In this document: positions 48,406 to 55,568 of the stretch, piece by piece | Numbering within the stretch: the first letter of the stretch is position 1 | Layout: every line of letters starts with the position of its first letter | Source of the DNA: Paractinoplanes atraurantiacus | GTDB taxonomy: Bacteria; Actinomycetota; Actinomycetes; Mycobacteriales; Micromonosporaceae | Direction of reading: 5' to 3' | NCBI RefSeq assembly: GCF_900215205.1 | Contig: NZ_OBDY01000021.1 | Span: 1-64,000, forward strand | DNA length: 64,000 nucleotides | Notes under the pieces: model-generated | What the model saw: only the letters and a program-made list of their open reading frames with translations | Told to the model about the DNA's origin: nothing | Databases searched by the model: none | Position numbers and translations under genes: made by a program

Positions 48406-49449
48406 GTGGCTGAGCCGACGCTCGACCGGGAATCCGAGGCGCACGCCGCGGACATCACGCCCCGGCCCCTCCCCCGCAAGTTGCGTCAGCTGAGCTGGCG
48501 GAGCTGGCGCTCGATCGGCTGGCGGAGCCTCGTCGGCTACGTCGAGGACGACTGCTCCGACTTCGCGGCCGCGATGACCTATCAGAGCTTCATGGCGCTG
48601 ATCCCGTCGCTGGTCGTCATCGTCGCGCTGATCAACCTGGTCACCGACGGCTCGACCGTGCTCGACGCGACCCTGAGCATCCTGCGCGACCTCGGCATCG
48701 GCTCGGTGGTCGGCAACGAGAGCCTGATCTCGGTGATCCAGTCGCTGCTGGTCCAGCAGTCCTCGGCCAAGGTCCTGTTCGGCTTCGGTCTGCTGCTCGC
48801 GGTCTGGTCGGCTTCGGGTTATGTGGGTACGTTCACCCGCGCCTCCAACCGCATCTACGGGGTCCAGGAGGGCCGTGTCTGGTGGAAGCTGGAGATCCTG
48901 CAGATCGTGCTGGCCGCGGTGGCCCTCGTGCTGCTGGCCGCGGTCGGTGCCGGTCTGGTGATCAGCGGCCCGCTGGTGGACGCGGTCGGCAACGCCCTGC
49001 ACGCCGGCGAGACGACCCGGCAGGTGTGGTCGGTGGGCCGCTGGCCGGTGCTGGTGGTGATCGCGATGGTGGTGCTGTCGCTGATGTTCTGGATCGCGCC
49101 GAACGTGAAGACGCCCCGCTTCCGCTGGCTGACCGTGGGCGGTGCGGTGGCGCTGGGAGCCTGGTCGCTCGCGTCGTTCGGCTTCGGCCTGTACGTGGCG
49201 AACTTCGGGTCCTACAACCGCACGTACGGCAGCCTCGGCGCCATTGTGGCGTTCCTCGTCTGGATTTATCTGTCCAACACCGCGTTGCTGCTCGGTGTGC
49301 AGGTCAACGCCGAGATTCTGCGCCAGCGGCTGCGCCAGGCCGGCGACGAAGATCCACAAACTCCGCTCGCCCCGCGTTTAGCTCCTTCCTCCCCGGGCAC
49401 GTCTGAAGGCAGCAAGGCGGGGAAACATCATGAGGAGGAGACACCGTGA
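48406..49449 (+). CDS. YihY/BrkB-family inner-membrane protein
   Basis: 347 residues, six transmembrane helices. DDCSDFAAAMTYQSFMALIPSLVV is the characteristic first-helix segment (AAxxAYY-like) and GSYNRTYGSLGAIVAFLVWIYLSNTALLLG the last. The C-terminal 45 residues are polar and Pro-rich. Family members are sometimes called virulence factor BrkB but have no settled function. GTG start; its stop overlaps the next GTG (GTGA). Confidence 0.93.
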   Translation: MAEPTLDRESEAHAADITPRPLPRKLRQLSWRSWRSIGWRSLVGYVEDDCSDFAAAMTYQSFMALIPSLVVIVALINLVTDGSTVLDATLSILRDLGIGSVVGNESLISVIQSLLVQQSSAKVLFGFGLLLAVWSASGYVGTFTRASNRIYGVQEGRVWWKLEILQIVLAAVALVLLAAVGAGLVISGPLVDAVGNALHAGETTRQVWSVGRWPVLVVIAMVVLSLMFWIAPNVKTPRFRWLTVGGAVALGAWSLASFGFGLYVANFGSYNRTYGSLGAIVAFLVWIYLSNTALLLGVQVNAEILRQRLRQAGDEDPQTPLAPRLAPSSPGTSEGSKAGKHHEEETP

Positions 49450-49910
49450 GTACGGTTACCGAGTCCGTTGACGTCGACGTGCCGGTGCGAGCCGCTTACA
49501 ACCAGTGGACCCAGTTCGAGGAGTTCCCCCGGTTCATGGAGGGCGTGAACGAGATCCGTCAGCTCGACGCGACCCACACGCACTGGAAGACCGAGATCGC
49601 CGGGGTCAAGCGGGAGTTCGACGCCGAGATCACCGAACAGCTCCCGGACGAGCGGGTGGCCTGGAAGTCGACCGAGGGTGAGAAGCAGGCCGGCGTGGTC
49701 ACCTTCCACCGGCTCGACGACACGCACACCCGGGTCACGGTCCAGATGGACTACGACCCGCAGGGCCTGGTCGAGAACGCGGGCGACAAGCTCGGCATCG
49801 TCGACCGCCGCGTGAAGGGCGACCTCAAGCGGTTCAAGGAGTACATCGAGAACCGTGGCGGCATGGAGACGGGCGGCTGGCGCGGCCAGGTCGACCGCCC
49901 CGGCGCCTGA
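49446..49910 (+). CDS. SRPBCC-family cyclase/dehydrase-like protein
   Basis: 154 residues. Typical Bet-v1/START-like elements: VDVDVPVRAAYNQWTQFEEFPRFMEGV, WKTEIAGVKREFDAEITEQ, and the final helix VDRRVKGDLKRFKEYIENRG. Similar cyclase/dehydrase proteins are stress-linked in actinobacteria. It overlaps the BrkB stop by 4 nt, so the membrane protein and this binding protein are made together. A UUCG hairpin terminator follows 13 nt later. Confidence 0.93.
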   Translation: MSTVTESVDVDVPVRAAYNQWTQFEEFPRFMEGVNEIRQLDATHTHWKTEIAGVKREFDAEITEQLPDERVAWKSTEGEKQAGVVTFHRLDDTHTRVTVQMDYDPQGLVENAGDKLGIVDRRVKGDLKRFKEYIENRGGMETGGWRGQVDRPGA

Positions 49911-49923
49911 TCATCTCATCGCG

Positions 49924-49950
49924 AACGGCCGCCTTCGGGCGGCCGTTTTC
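49924..49950 (+). terminator. Terminator with UUCG tetraloop
   Basis: AACGGCCGCC-TTCG-GGCGGCCGTT followed by TTC: a perfect 10-bp stem with the stable UUCG loop, 13 nt after the SRPBCC stop. Confidence 0.9.
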
Positions 49951-49978
49951 GTGTGCCGGGAACGGGTATGTACGGATC

Positions 49979-50158
49979 ATGACGCATCCCGCAGACGACG
50001 GCGTGTGGCGCGACGAGGAGAAGTTGCCCCTCGCCGAGCTCGACAAGGCGATGGCCTCCTGGGACACCGACGGGCAGAACGACCCTTCGGACAACGAGGA
50101 GGGTACGGAGGTCACGACCGACCGCCCGGGCACCACGCCCCACACCGGGCCGAACTAG
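49979..50158 (+). CDS. Small acidic protein of unknown function
   Basis: 59 residues, strongly acidic (WRDEEKLPLAELDKAMASWD; DNEEGTEVTTD), probably disordered at the C-terminus. The stop overlaps the stop of the convergent lipoprotein gene by 4 nt. It has a weak purine-rich sequence upstream (GGGTATGTACGG). Codon use fits coding DNA. I do not recognise a family. Confidence 0.5.
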   Translation: MTHPADDGVWRDEEKLPLAELDKAMASWDTDGQNDPSDNEEGTEVTTDRPGTTPHTGPN

Positions 50159-50892
50159 GCCCGCGGCTTGCCGGACTGGGTGGTCGACCTGCGTACGGTC
50201 AGGAAACCTATCCCGTCGATGGCCCGCAGCGCGTAGCGATGCCGGGCCGCCGGCCAGATCGCGGGTCCGAGATAGGTCCCGGCCGGAAGCGACTCGGCGA
50301 CCGTCCAGGGCGTGGTGGCCGAGCCGGCGCCCTGGTCGAGCCCGATCCGCAGCGGCGCACCGGCCGGCATGGTGACCGAGAGCGTTCCCACGCCGCCGGC
50401 CAGCGTGACCGGCACCGTGCCGACCGGCTCGGGCAGGCGCAGCTCGATCAGCCCGGAGGCGCCCAGGTCGACCCGCGTGACACGGCCCCGGGCCAGGTCG
50501 AGCTGCTGCTCCCCCGCCCCTGCGGGCAGCCGGATGCCCCAGCGGACGTCCCGGTTGAGCACGATGCGCACCTCGTGCGGCCCATCGGTCCCGGTGGCCC
50601 GCAGGCCGGCCCGCACCGACATGCCCTCCACACGGACATGTGGCTCCAGGCCGGCGCCGGCCGGTGTGCTGACCCGATAGAGCAAACCCGGCAGGCTGGC
50701 CATGATCACCTGCACCCGCGAGGCGGCGTCGTCAACGACCAAAATCGCCTGGGTACGCCCTTGGAGCGCTCCCACGGCCACTCGGCCGGGGGCTTGCGAA
50801 GCGATCGTGGGCTTCTGACAGCCACCCAGGAGCAAGGCTCCGACCAGCAGAAACAACGATGTTGAGCGACCTTGACGCAACACTCGGGGCAC
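50155..50892 (-). CDS. Lipoprotein with beta-rich domain
   Basis: 245 residues. The signal peptide has lipobox LLGGC (Cys near residue 25), after GTG 50892. The mature part is a repeated beta-strand region (VRIVLNRDVRWGIRLPAGAG; VTVLAGGVGTLSVTMPAGAPLRIGL-like), reminiscent of the adhesin-like/DUF4097 strand ladder, though I cannot assign it. Surface-anchored. Divergent from the small membrane protein at 50961. Confidence 0.75.
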   Translation of the reverse strand: MPRVLRQGRSTSLFLLVGALLLGGCQKPTIASQAPGRVAVGALQGRTQAILVVDDAASRVQVIMASLPGLLYRVSTPAGAGLEPHVRVEGMSVRAGLRATGTDGPHEVRIVLNRDVRWGIRLPAGAGEQQLDLARGRVTRVDLGASGLIELRLPEPVGTVPVTLAGGVGTLSVTMPAGAPLRIGLDQGAGSATTPWTVAESLPAGTYLGPAIWPAARHRYALRAIDGIGFLTVRRSTTQSGKPRA

Positions 50893-50960
50893 GATCGGAC
50901 CAACGCAAAATCGGCCGAACGGGTGACGGCGATCCGCCCTTTCCGAGCCAGACTGTCCGA

Positions 50961-51167
50961 ATGCGTTCTGCCGGATTCCTCACCGACCGCCAGCGTCAAC
51001 TGGCCTGGCTGGGCTTCCTCCTGGCCGCCTTCCAGGCCCCGCTGGCCGCCAAATTCGTCGACGACGCCTCCTGGCTCTTCGCCGTCGTCGTCGCCCTGGT
51101 CGTGGCCACCGTCATCCTCGCCGACGACGCCCAGCGCCGCCGCCCGGCCGTCGAGCCGGTCGAGTAA
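50961..51167 (+). CDS. Small two-helix membrane protein
   Basis: 68 residues. Two hydrophobic stretches (LAWLGFLLAAFQAPLA and WLFAVVVALVVATVILA) and charged ends. ATG 50961 preceded by a divergent promoter region shared with the lipoprotein gene. Followed by a textbook terminator after 9 nt, so it forms a single-gene transcript. Unknown function. Confidence 0.65.
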   Translation: MRSAGFLTDRQRQLAWLGFLLAAFQAPLAAKFVDDASWLFAVVVALVVATVILADDAQRRRPAVEPVE

Positions 51168-51176
51168 CAGCTGTTC

Positions 51177-51200
51177 GCGGGCCTTCGGGCCCGCTTTTTC
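51177..51200 (+). terminator. Rho-independent terminator
   Basis: GCGGGCC-TTCG-GGCCCGC followed by TTTTT. A perfect 7-bp stem with UUCG loop and a T run, directly after the small membrane-protein gene. Confidence 0.92.
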
Positions 51201-51216
51201 GTGGCCACGCTCGCCC

Positions 51217-51630
51217 TCAGCGAGACTCGTGGCCCGGTCGCCCATGGGTGCGGCGCTTCTCTTTGAGCTCAGCCTCGTACAGATGGCGCCGCCCGGCCGC
51301 CAGCTCGTCCCGCGCCGCCTTCTCGAGGGCGCGGAACTCGGCGTAGTACCCGTCGTCGTACTCCTCGATGATCTGGAACGTCCAGCGGCCGGGGATGACG
51401 TTGCGCCCGATGAGCTCCTCCTCGACCCGGTCGGCCAGCGCGTCGTGCCCGGCCTCGCGCAGCAGCGACACGGCCTCGTCGAGCTGGAAGTCCGCCGCCC
51501 CCGTGAGCTGATGCATCGCGTAGAGGTGCCCGCGGGCGTGCTCGGTCGTCTCCAGCGCCTCGCTCAGCTTGCCCAGCGCCTCGACAGTGGTGTCGTCCAG
51601 GCCCGCCGGCCGGCGGTGGTTCTCATCCAT
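51217..51630 (-). CDS. Conserved actinobacterial helical protein of unknown function
   Basis: 137 residues, soluble and mostly helical. LGKLSEALETTEHARGHLYAMHQLTGAADFQLDEAVSLLREAGH resembles a helical-hairpin binding module; the second half ends in a long charged helix (FRALEKAARDELAAGRRHLYEAELKEKRR). ATG 51630. Convergent with the small membrane-protein gene, sharing the terminator region. No specific function can be given. Confidence 0.75.
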   Translation of the reverse strand: MDENHRRPAGLDDTTVEALGKLSEALETTEHARGHLYAMHQLTGAADFQLDEAVSLLREAGHDALADRVEEELIGRNVIPGRWTFQIIEEYDDGYYAEFRALEKAARDELAAGRRHLYEAELKEKRRTHGRPGHESR

Positions 51631-51720
51631 GCTCGGATCTTTCCCCGCGAGAACAGCTTCAACCGAGCTGCACCCGTTCGGAGAACCGTCAGCTACCCCG
51701 GCGTCTCTAACTTTCTTCTC

Positions 51721-52077
51721 ATGAATGGTTTGTTCTCCGGCGCCGCCGCCCGTGCTGCTCTCCGCTCCGCCCACGCCGCTCTGACCGAGCTGCACGACAC
51801 GGTGGGTGTCTCCGGCCTCCCGGCCGCCGACGCCAACCCCGGCCTGATGGCCATCGTCGACCAGCACGCCGCGGGCATCCGCGACAGCCTGTCGGCCGAC
51901 GTCCGCCCGCTCACCGCGGTCCTGCTGGCCGCCTACGCCGAGGGCGTCCGCGACGCTGCCTTCACCCACGGCTGGCGCCCGCCGGTCACCGTCATCGACT
52001 GGTCGGAGAGCGACTGGGTCCTGTGCCGCCTGCTGGCGGTGTGCGCCCTCGCCCAGACCCTGACCATCGCCAACTGA
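51721..52077 (+). CDS. Helical protein, possibly DUF6401-like
   Basis: 118 residues. Pattern AHAALTELHDTVGVSGLPAA, VDQHAAGIRDSLSADVRPLTAVLLAAYAEGVRDAAFTHGW and a C-terminal LLAVCALAQT resemble the DUF6401 family, found near actinobacterial natural-product genes. The match is from memory and weak. ATG 51721 follows a short gap with no obvious promoter motif. A strong terminator follows at 52121. Confidence 0.6.
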   Translation: MNGLFSGAAARAALRSAHAALTELHDTVGVSGLPAADANPGLMAIVDQHAAGIRDSLSADVRPLTAVLLAAYAEGVRDAAFTHGWRPPVTVIDWSESDWVLCRLLAVCALAQTLTIAN

Positions 52078-52120
52078 GCTGCCGCCCGTAGCAACGCCGT
52101 AGACCGACCTTTCATTTTCG

Positions 52121-52156
52121 AAGGCCGGTGCCAGGGGATCCCCCGGCACCGGCCTT
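52121..52156. terminator. Strong terminator hairpin
   Basis: AAGGCCGGTGCC pairs exactly with GGCACCGGCCTT (52145-52156), enclosing the nearly symmetric AGGGGATCCCCC loop; the plus strand then continues TCCTCAT. It closes the 51721 gene and marks the ragged 3' edge of the WD40 pseudogene. Confidence 0.88.
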
Positions 52157-52159
52157 CCT

Positions 52160-53714
52160 CATATCCCGGCAGCAGCAGCGGCGGGCCGACATCTCGCCCG
52201 GCCTCCAGGTCGACCAAAGAGACCGTGTCGTCCGCGTGAGCCACGTACACCTGAGGCCACGACCGCACGGCCGCGTGCGTGACCGGCGACGGCCGCCGCA
52301 CCCCGGCAGCCAGCAGATTCCCCGAGGTGTCCCAGGCCCGCGGGGCCGCGCCGTCGCGCCGGCGCACCACGACGCGGGAACCGACGGCCGCGATCGCCAC
52401 GTCGTCGCCGACCGCCGGAACGACCAGCGGCGGAGCGGTCAGGTCGTCGAGAGGGCAGATCAACATCCCGTCGGACCGGGTGGTGACGGCCAGAACAGGA
52501 CGGCCGTCGGATGTGGTCGCCGAGACAAAGCCGCTGGCGAACTCGACTTCCGTCGCCACCTCGCCGAGGATCTCGAGATCATCCGCTCGCCATACCCGCG
52601 GACGCTTGTGTCCAGCCAACGTGACCAGCACGGCCTGGCCGTTTACCCGAGTTCGAAGCGCGCGGCGGATCCGGCTGACCCCGAGGTCCGGTTCGGGACG
52701 GCACAGCTCCCCGGAGGGCAGATCCACCCGATGAAGGCAGGGATCGGGGTGGTGGTCGTTGCCCGCCCCGAAGGCCGCGGCCAAGCCGGCACCGCCGGAC
52801 CAGGCTTGCACGAAGTGCGGTCGCTCGAAGCCGGGAACCGCGACCCTGCTCAGCACACTGCCGTCGGCACAGTCACGAGCCACCATCACCGCGGCGTCGT
52901 CGATGCTGACGATGACATCGGCCGGTTCCGCGCGGGAGATACGGATGATCCGCTCCTCATGGCCAGGAGCCCGGTCGACCGGCTGGTCAAGGTCCCACAA
53001 CGCCACGACTCCTTCGTCCTCCGAGCCGGTCAGAAGCATCTCCCGCCCCTGCCACCGCACAGATCTCAGACGGGCCGCGGAGACCGGCCCGGCCAGGGAC
53101 GGCCCGGCCGGCGCCGACGTCTCGGGATCCCACAGCCGCACCCGCCACCACAGCCAGCTGGACGTCACCGAACTTGTACTTCGTCTGGGGCCAGTTCACG
53201 CCACGCGCCTGGCCGTCGCGGTGAGCCGCGCCGATCCGTTCACCGGATCGAGAGTCGGATTCGCCCGTTCTCGATCATGGTGAGCCGGTCATGCCCGTCC
53301 GCCGGCCATCGCGACCGGGCGGCCGTCGACCAGCCGTCCGGCCGCTATCGCGGCGCTAGTCTCGACCACGCCGAGATCACGCACCTGCCCGAGGCCGAGA
53401 TCCGAGGCGACCAGGGCACCCGACTCGACGTTCCAGACGCGAAGCCCGTCAAGGTCGCCACTGATCAGTACCGGTCCGGCATCCGAGGAGGCAAACGCCA
53501 GACTCAACACCATCGTGTCCACGGGCAGATCGAGCACCGGCCCCGAGACGAGGTCCCAGATGCGTACCCAGTCCCGGCAACCGACAGCCAACAACGGTCG
53601 CCGGTCGTCCGAGTGCCACGCGAACGCGGTCAGCGGCCCCGCATGCCATCGGCGGAGCAGGCGTGGGTCGAGGTCTGTTGTGGTTCGCCAGACCGTCTGC
53701 CACTCGAAGCTCAT
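52160..53714 (-). pseudogene. Degraded WD40-repeat protein gene
   Basis: ATG 53714 begins a WD40 beta-propeller protein (FEWQTVWRTTTD; CRDWVRIWDLVSGP) that runs in frame to a stop at 53289. The reading continues in other frames: 53200-53270 in the third frame (AHRDGQARGVNWPQTKYKFGDVQLAVVAG), then from about 53170 in another (RVRLWDPETSAPAG, SEDEGVVALWDL, RVWRADDLEILG). The last frame has no proper stop and passes into the terminator region. At least two frameshifts and a lost 3' end mean a decaying gene. The protein was probably a cytosolic WD40 scaffold. Confidence 0.75.
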
Positions 53715-53758
53715 CGATGCATGATGGCAGGGGCCGCTGCCGCTGCTCGTGATCCGGA

Positions 53759-54244
53759 TCAGAAGACGAACTCGTAGTCGCCGGTGCGGGAGCTCTGGCT
53801 CAGGGTGGTGAAGTCGAGGAACTCGGGCTCCACCGAACCGTCCGAGAAGAACAGGTTGACCTGGAAGCCGAACTTCCACGTGTCGTTGCCGTTCGGGGTG
53901 ATCGTGATGATGACGTGGTTGTCGGTCAGCGACTCCCAGCGGACGCCCGAGCGGACCGTCATATTGAACGGGCCCTTGGTGCTCTGGTCGGGGAAGAGGC
54001 CGAAGAAGCCGCTGGTCACCGCGGCCAGGCCGTTGTCGCCGTTGACGGTGACGCGGACGAAGGTGTCGTTGTCCTTGTCGTCGTTGAACGTGTTGAACGT
54101 GATCGACGCGCCGGTCAGGGTGGCGCCGGCCAACGGGGCCGGGGTGGCCGGTGCGGCCGCGGCCGCGCCGGCCGAGCCGAGCAGCAGGGCCATTCCGGCC
54201 GCCGCCGCGACCAGGAACCTGATCGCGCGCTTTCGTCGTTCCAT
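53759..54244 (-). CDS. Small secreted protein under a SARP-type promoter
   Basis: 161 residues. Signal peptide with basic start (MERRKRAIRF) and hydrophobic core (LVAAAAGMALLLG), cleavage probably after AAAAA. The mature domain is beta-rich (SITFNTFNDDKDNDTFVRVTVNGD; WKFGFQVNLFF). Function unknown; the alternating strands suggest a beta-sandwich. AAGGAGAG precedes the ATG. Upstream sits a 15-bp hairpin and an array of TCAGCG repeats with a conserved 19-bp block shared with the RTX gene at 59320. Confidence 0.8.
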   Translation of the reverse strand: MERRKRAIRFLVAAAAGMALLLGSAGAAAAAPATPAPLAGATLTGASITFNTFNDDKDNDTFVRVTVNGDNGLAAVTSGFFGLFPDQSTKGPFNMTVRSGVRWESLTDNHVIITITPNGNDTWKFGFQVNLFFSDGSVEPEFLDFTTLSQSSRTGDYEFVF

Positions 54245-54264
54245 GAGGGTCTCTCCTTGCCTTG

Positions 54265-54300
54265 TGCCGGACGACCCGGATCGGCCCGGGTCGTCCGGCA
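54265..54300 (-). promoter_or_regulatory. Leader hairpin of the small secreted-protein gene
   Basis: TGCCGGACGACCCGG (54265-54279) pairs perfectly with 54286-54300, a 15-bp stem with a 6-nt loop, ending about 12 nt before the ribosome-binding site. It starts right at the predicted -10 region, so part of one arm may not be transcribed. Confidence 0.55.
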
Positions 54301-54355
54301 CCATGGCACCGGGCGCTGCGGTGGCGCTGAGTTCCCGCTGACGTGCGGCCGCTGA
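54295..54355 (-). promoter_or_regulatory. SARP-type promoter: TCAGCG repeats plus conserved 19-bp block
   Basis: On the minus strand: TCAGCG at 54355-54350, again at 54341-54336, at 54330-54325 and as GCAGCG at 54319-54314. The last three have 11-bp periodicity. The block CCCGGTGCCATGGTGCCGG (54313-54295) follows at once, with CATGGT as -10 candidate 8 bp after the last repeat. The same layout precedes the RTX gene. Confidence 0.6.
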
Positions 54356-54371
54356 AACGAGGCTGAAGAGC

Positions 54372-55481
54372 TCAGTCGCGGTAGATCACGTTCGGCACCC
54401 GGATGGGGCCGGTCGACCAGCCGACGGCCCAGACGCGTCCGGAGCTTCGGTCGCCCGCTCCGGCGGCGATCGGGGTGGCCGAGGCGGGCTGGCCGTTGGG
54501 GTCGGTGCCGCCGGGGCCGGGCAGCGGGCTCGGGTCGACCGAGAAGCGCCGGCCGTCCCAGTGCTCGACGTGGCCGATCTCGACGTCGGTCGCCGTGATG
54601 GTGTAGCCGACCGTCCACACGTCGCCGGCGGCGAACGGGACGAGCCCGGTCACCTCCGTGCCGGCGACCGGCGGCAACTGCTGCCACGTGTCGCCGGAGC
54701 GGCGCACGACCAGCGCGGTGCACGGTGTCAGCTCGGTGTCCCCGCAGCGGGTGCCGGCCGCCCACACTTCGGTTCCGGCCCCCGCCACGCTGGTCAGCTC
54801 CCCCGCCGCGAGGTCCGGAACGTCGACCGCCTGCCAGGCGACGCCGTCCCAGTGCAGGGCCAGGGGGGCGTCCCGGCCGTCGTCGCGCTGCCGGGAGCCG
54901 ACCGCCCACGCGTCGGCCGGTCCGCGGGCGAACACCGACGTGAGCCGGGCCGGTGCGCCGAGGTCAGGCACCGGCGTACGCGTCCAGCGCTCCGACGACC
55001 AGCGAAGGATCAGCGGGGACGCGCCCGAGGTGCCGGCCGCCCAGCCGTCGTCGGCGGTTCGCAGGTCGACGTCGGCCAGCGCCGAGTCGGCCGGAGTCTG
55101 CTCGGTCGGGACCGCGCTCCAGGCCGAGTCCACATAGTGCAGCACCACCGGTGTCGAGTCGCCCGGCTCGGTGGTGCTGCCCACCGCCCACACGTCGCCG
55201 GCGCCGACGGCGTCGATCGCGGTGAGAATCTGGGTGCCGGGTGCGGGAACCGGCCGCCAGGCCGATCCGCTCCAGCGGGCGGTCAGCGGATGCAACGTGC
55301 CGCCGGAGTCCCGCCAGGAGCCGGCGAACCACACCTCGCCCGGCACCGCGGCGGTCACGTCCTGAAGGATCGTGTCGGTCGCGCCGGCCGGCAGCGGAAA
55401 CGGTGGTGCGGTGTGCCATTTGGTGACCGGCGCCGCCATGGTCGTCGCCGCCAGCAGCAGCGCGACCGATTGAGTGATCAT
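54372..55481 (-). CDS. Secreted beta-propeller-like repeat protein
   Basis: 369 residues. Signal peptide (MITQSVALLLAATTMAAP) and then about seven repeats of a motif resembling GDVWAVGSTTEPG... (DVWFAG / DVWAVG / ADAWAVG / TEVWAAG / DVWTVG / RVWAVGW), each preceded by a variable strand set, ending VGWSTGPIRV. It is probably an exported propeller. It stops 17 nt before the repeat array at 54355. ATG 55481 is chosen; 55511 is an in-frame alternative. Confidence 0.82.
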   Translation of the reverse strand: MITQSVALLLAATTMAAPVTKWHTAPPFPLPAGATDTILQDVTAAVPGEVWFAGSWRDSGGTLHPLTARWSGSAWRPVPAPGTQILTAIDAVGAGDVWAVGSTTEPGDSTPVVLHYVDSAWSAVPTEQTPADSALADVDLRTADDGWAAGTSGASPLILRWSSERWTRTPVPDLGAPARLTSVFARGPADAWAVGSRQRDDGRDAPLALHWDGVAWQAVDVPDLAAGELTSVAGAGTEVWAAGTRCGDTELTPCTALVVRRSGDTWQQLPPVAGTEVTGLVPFAAGDVWTVGYTITATDVEIGHVEHWDGRRFSVDPSPLPGPGGTDPNGQPASATPIAAGAGDRSSGRVWAVGWSTGPIRVPNVIYRD

Positions 55482-55568
55482 GTCCCGTGCCCTTTCCCTG
55501 GAAAAGGCCATGGTGCTGCTCGGGCGGCGGGAGGGACGGGCTCGTGCGTACGCCTATTACCGGCGGCC

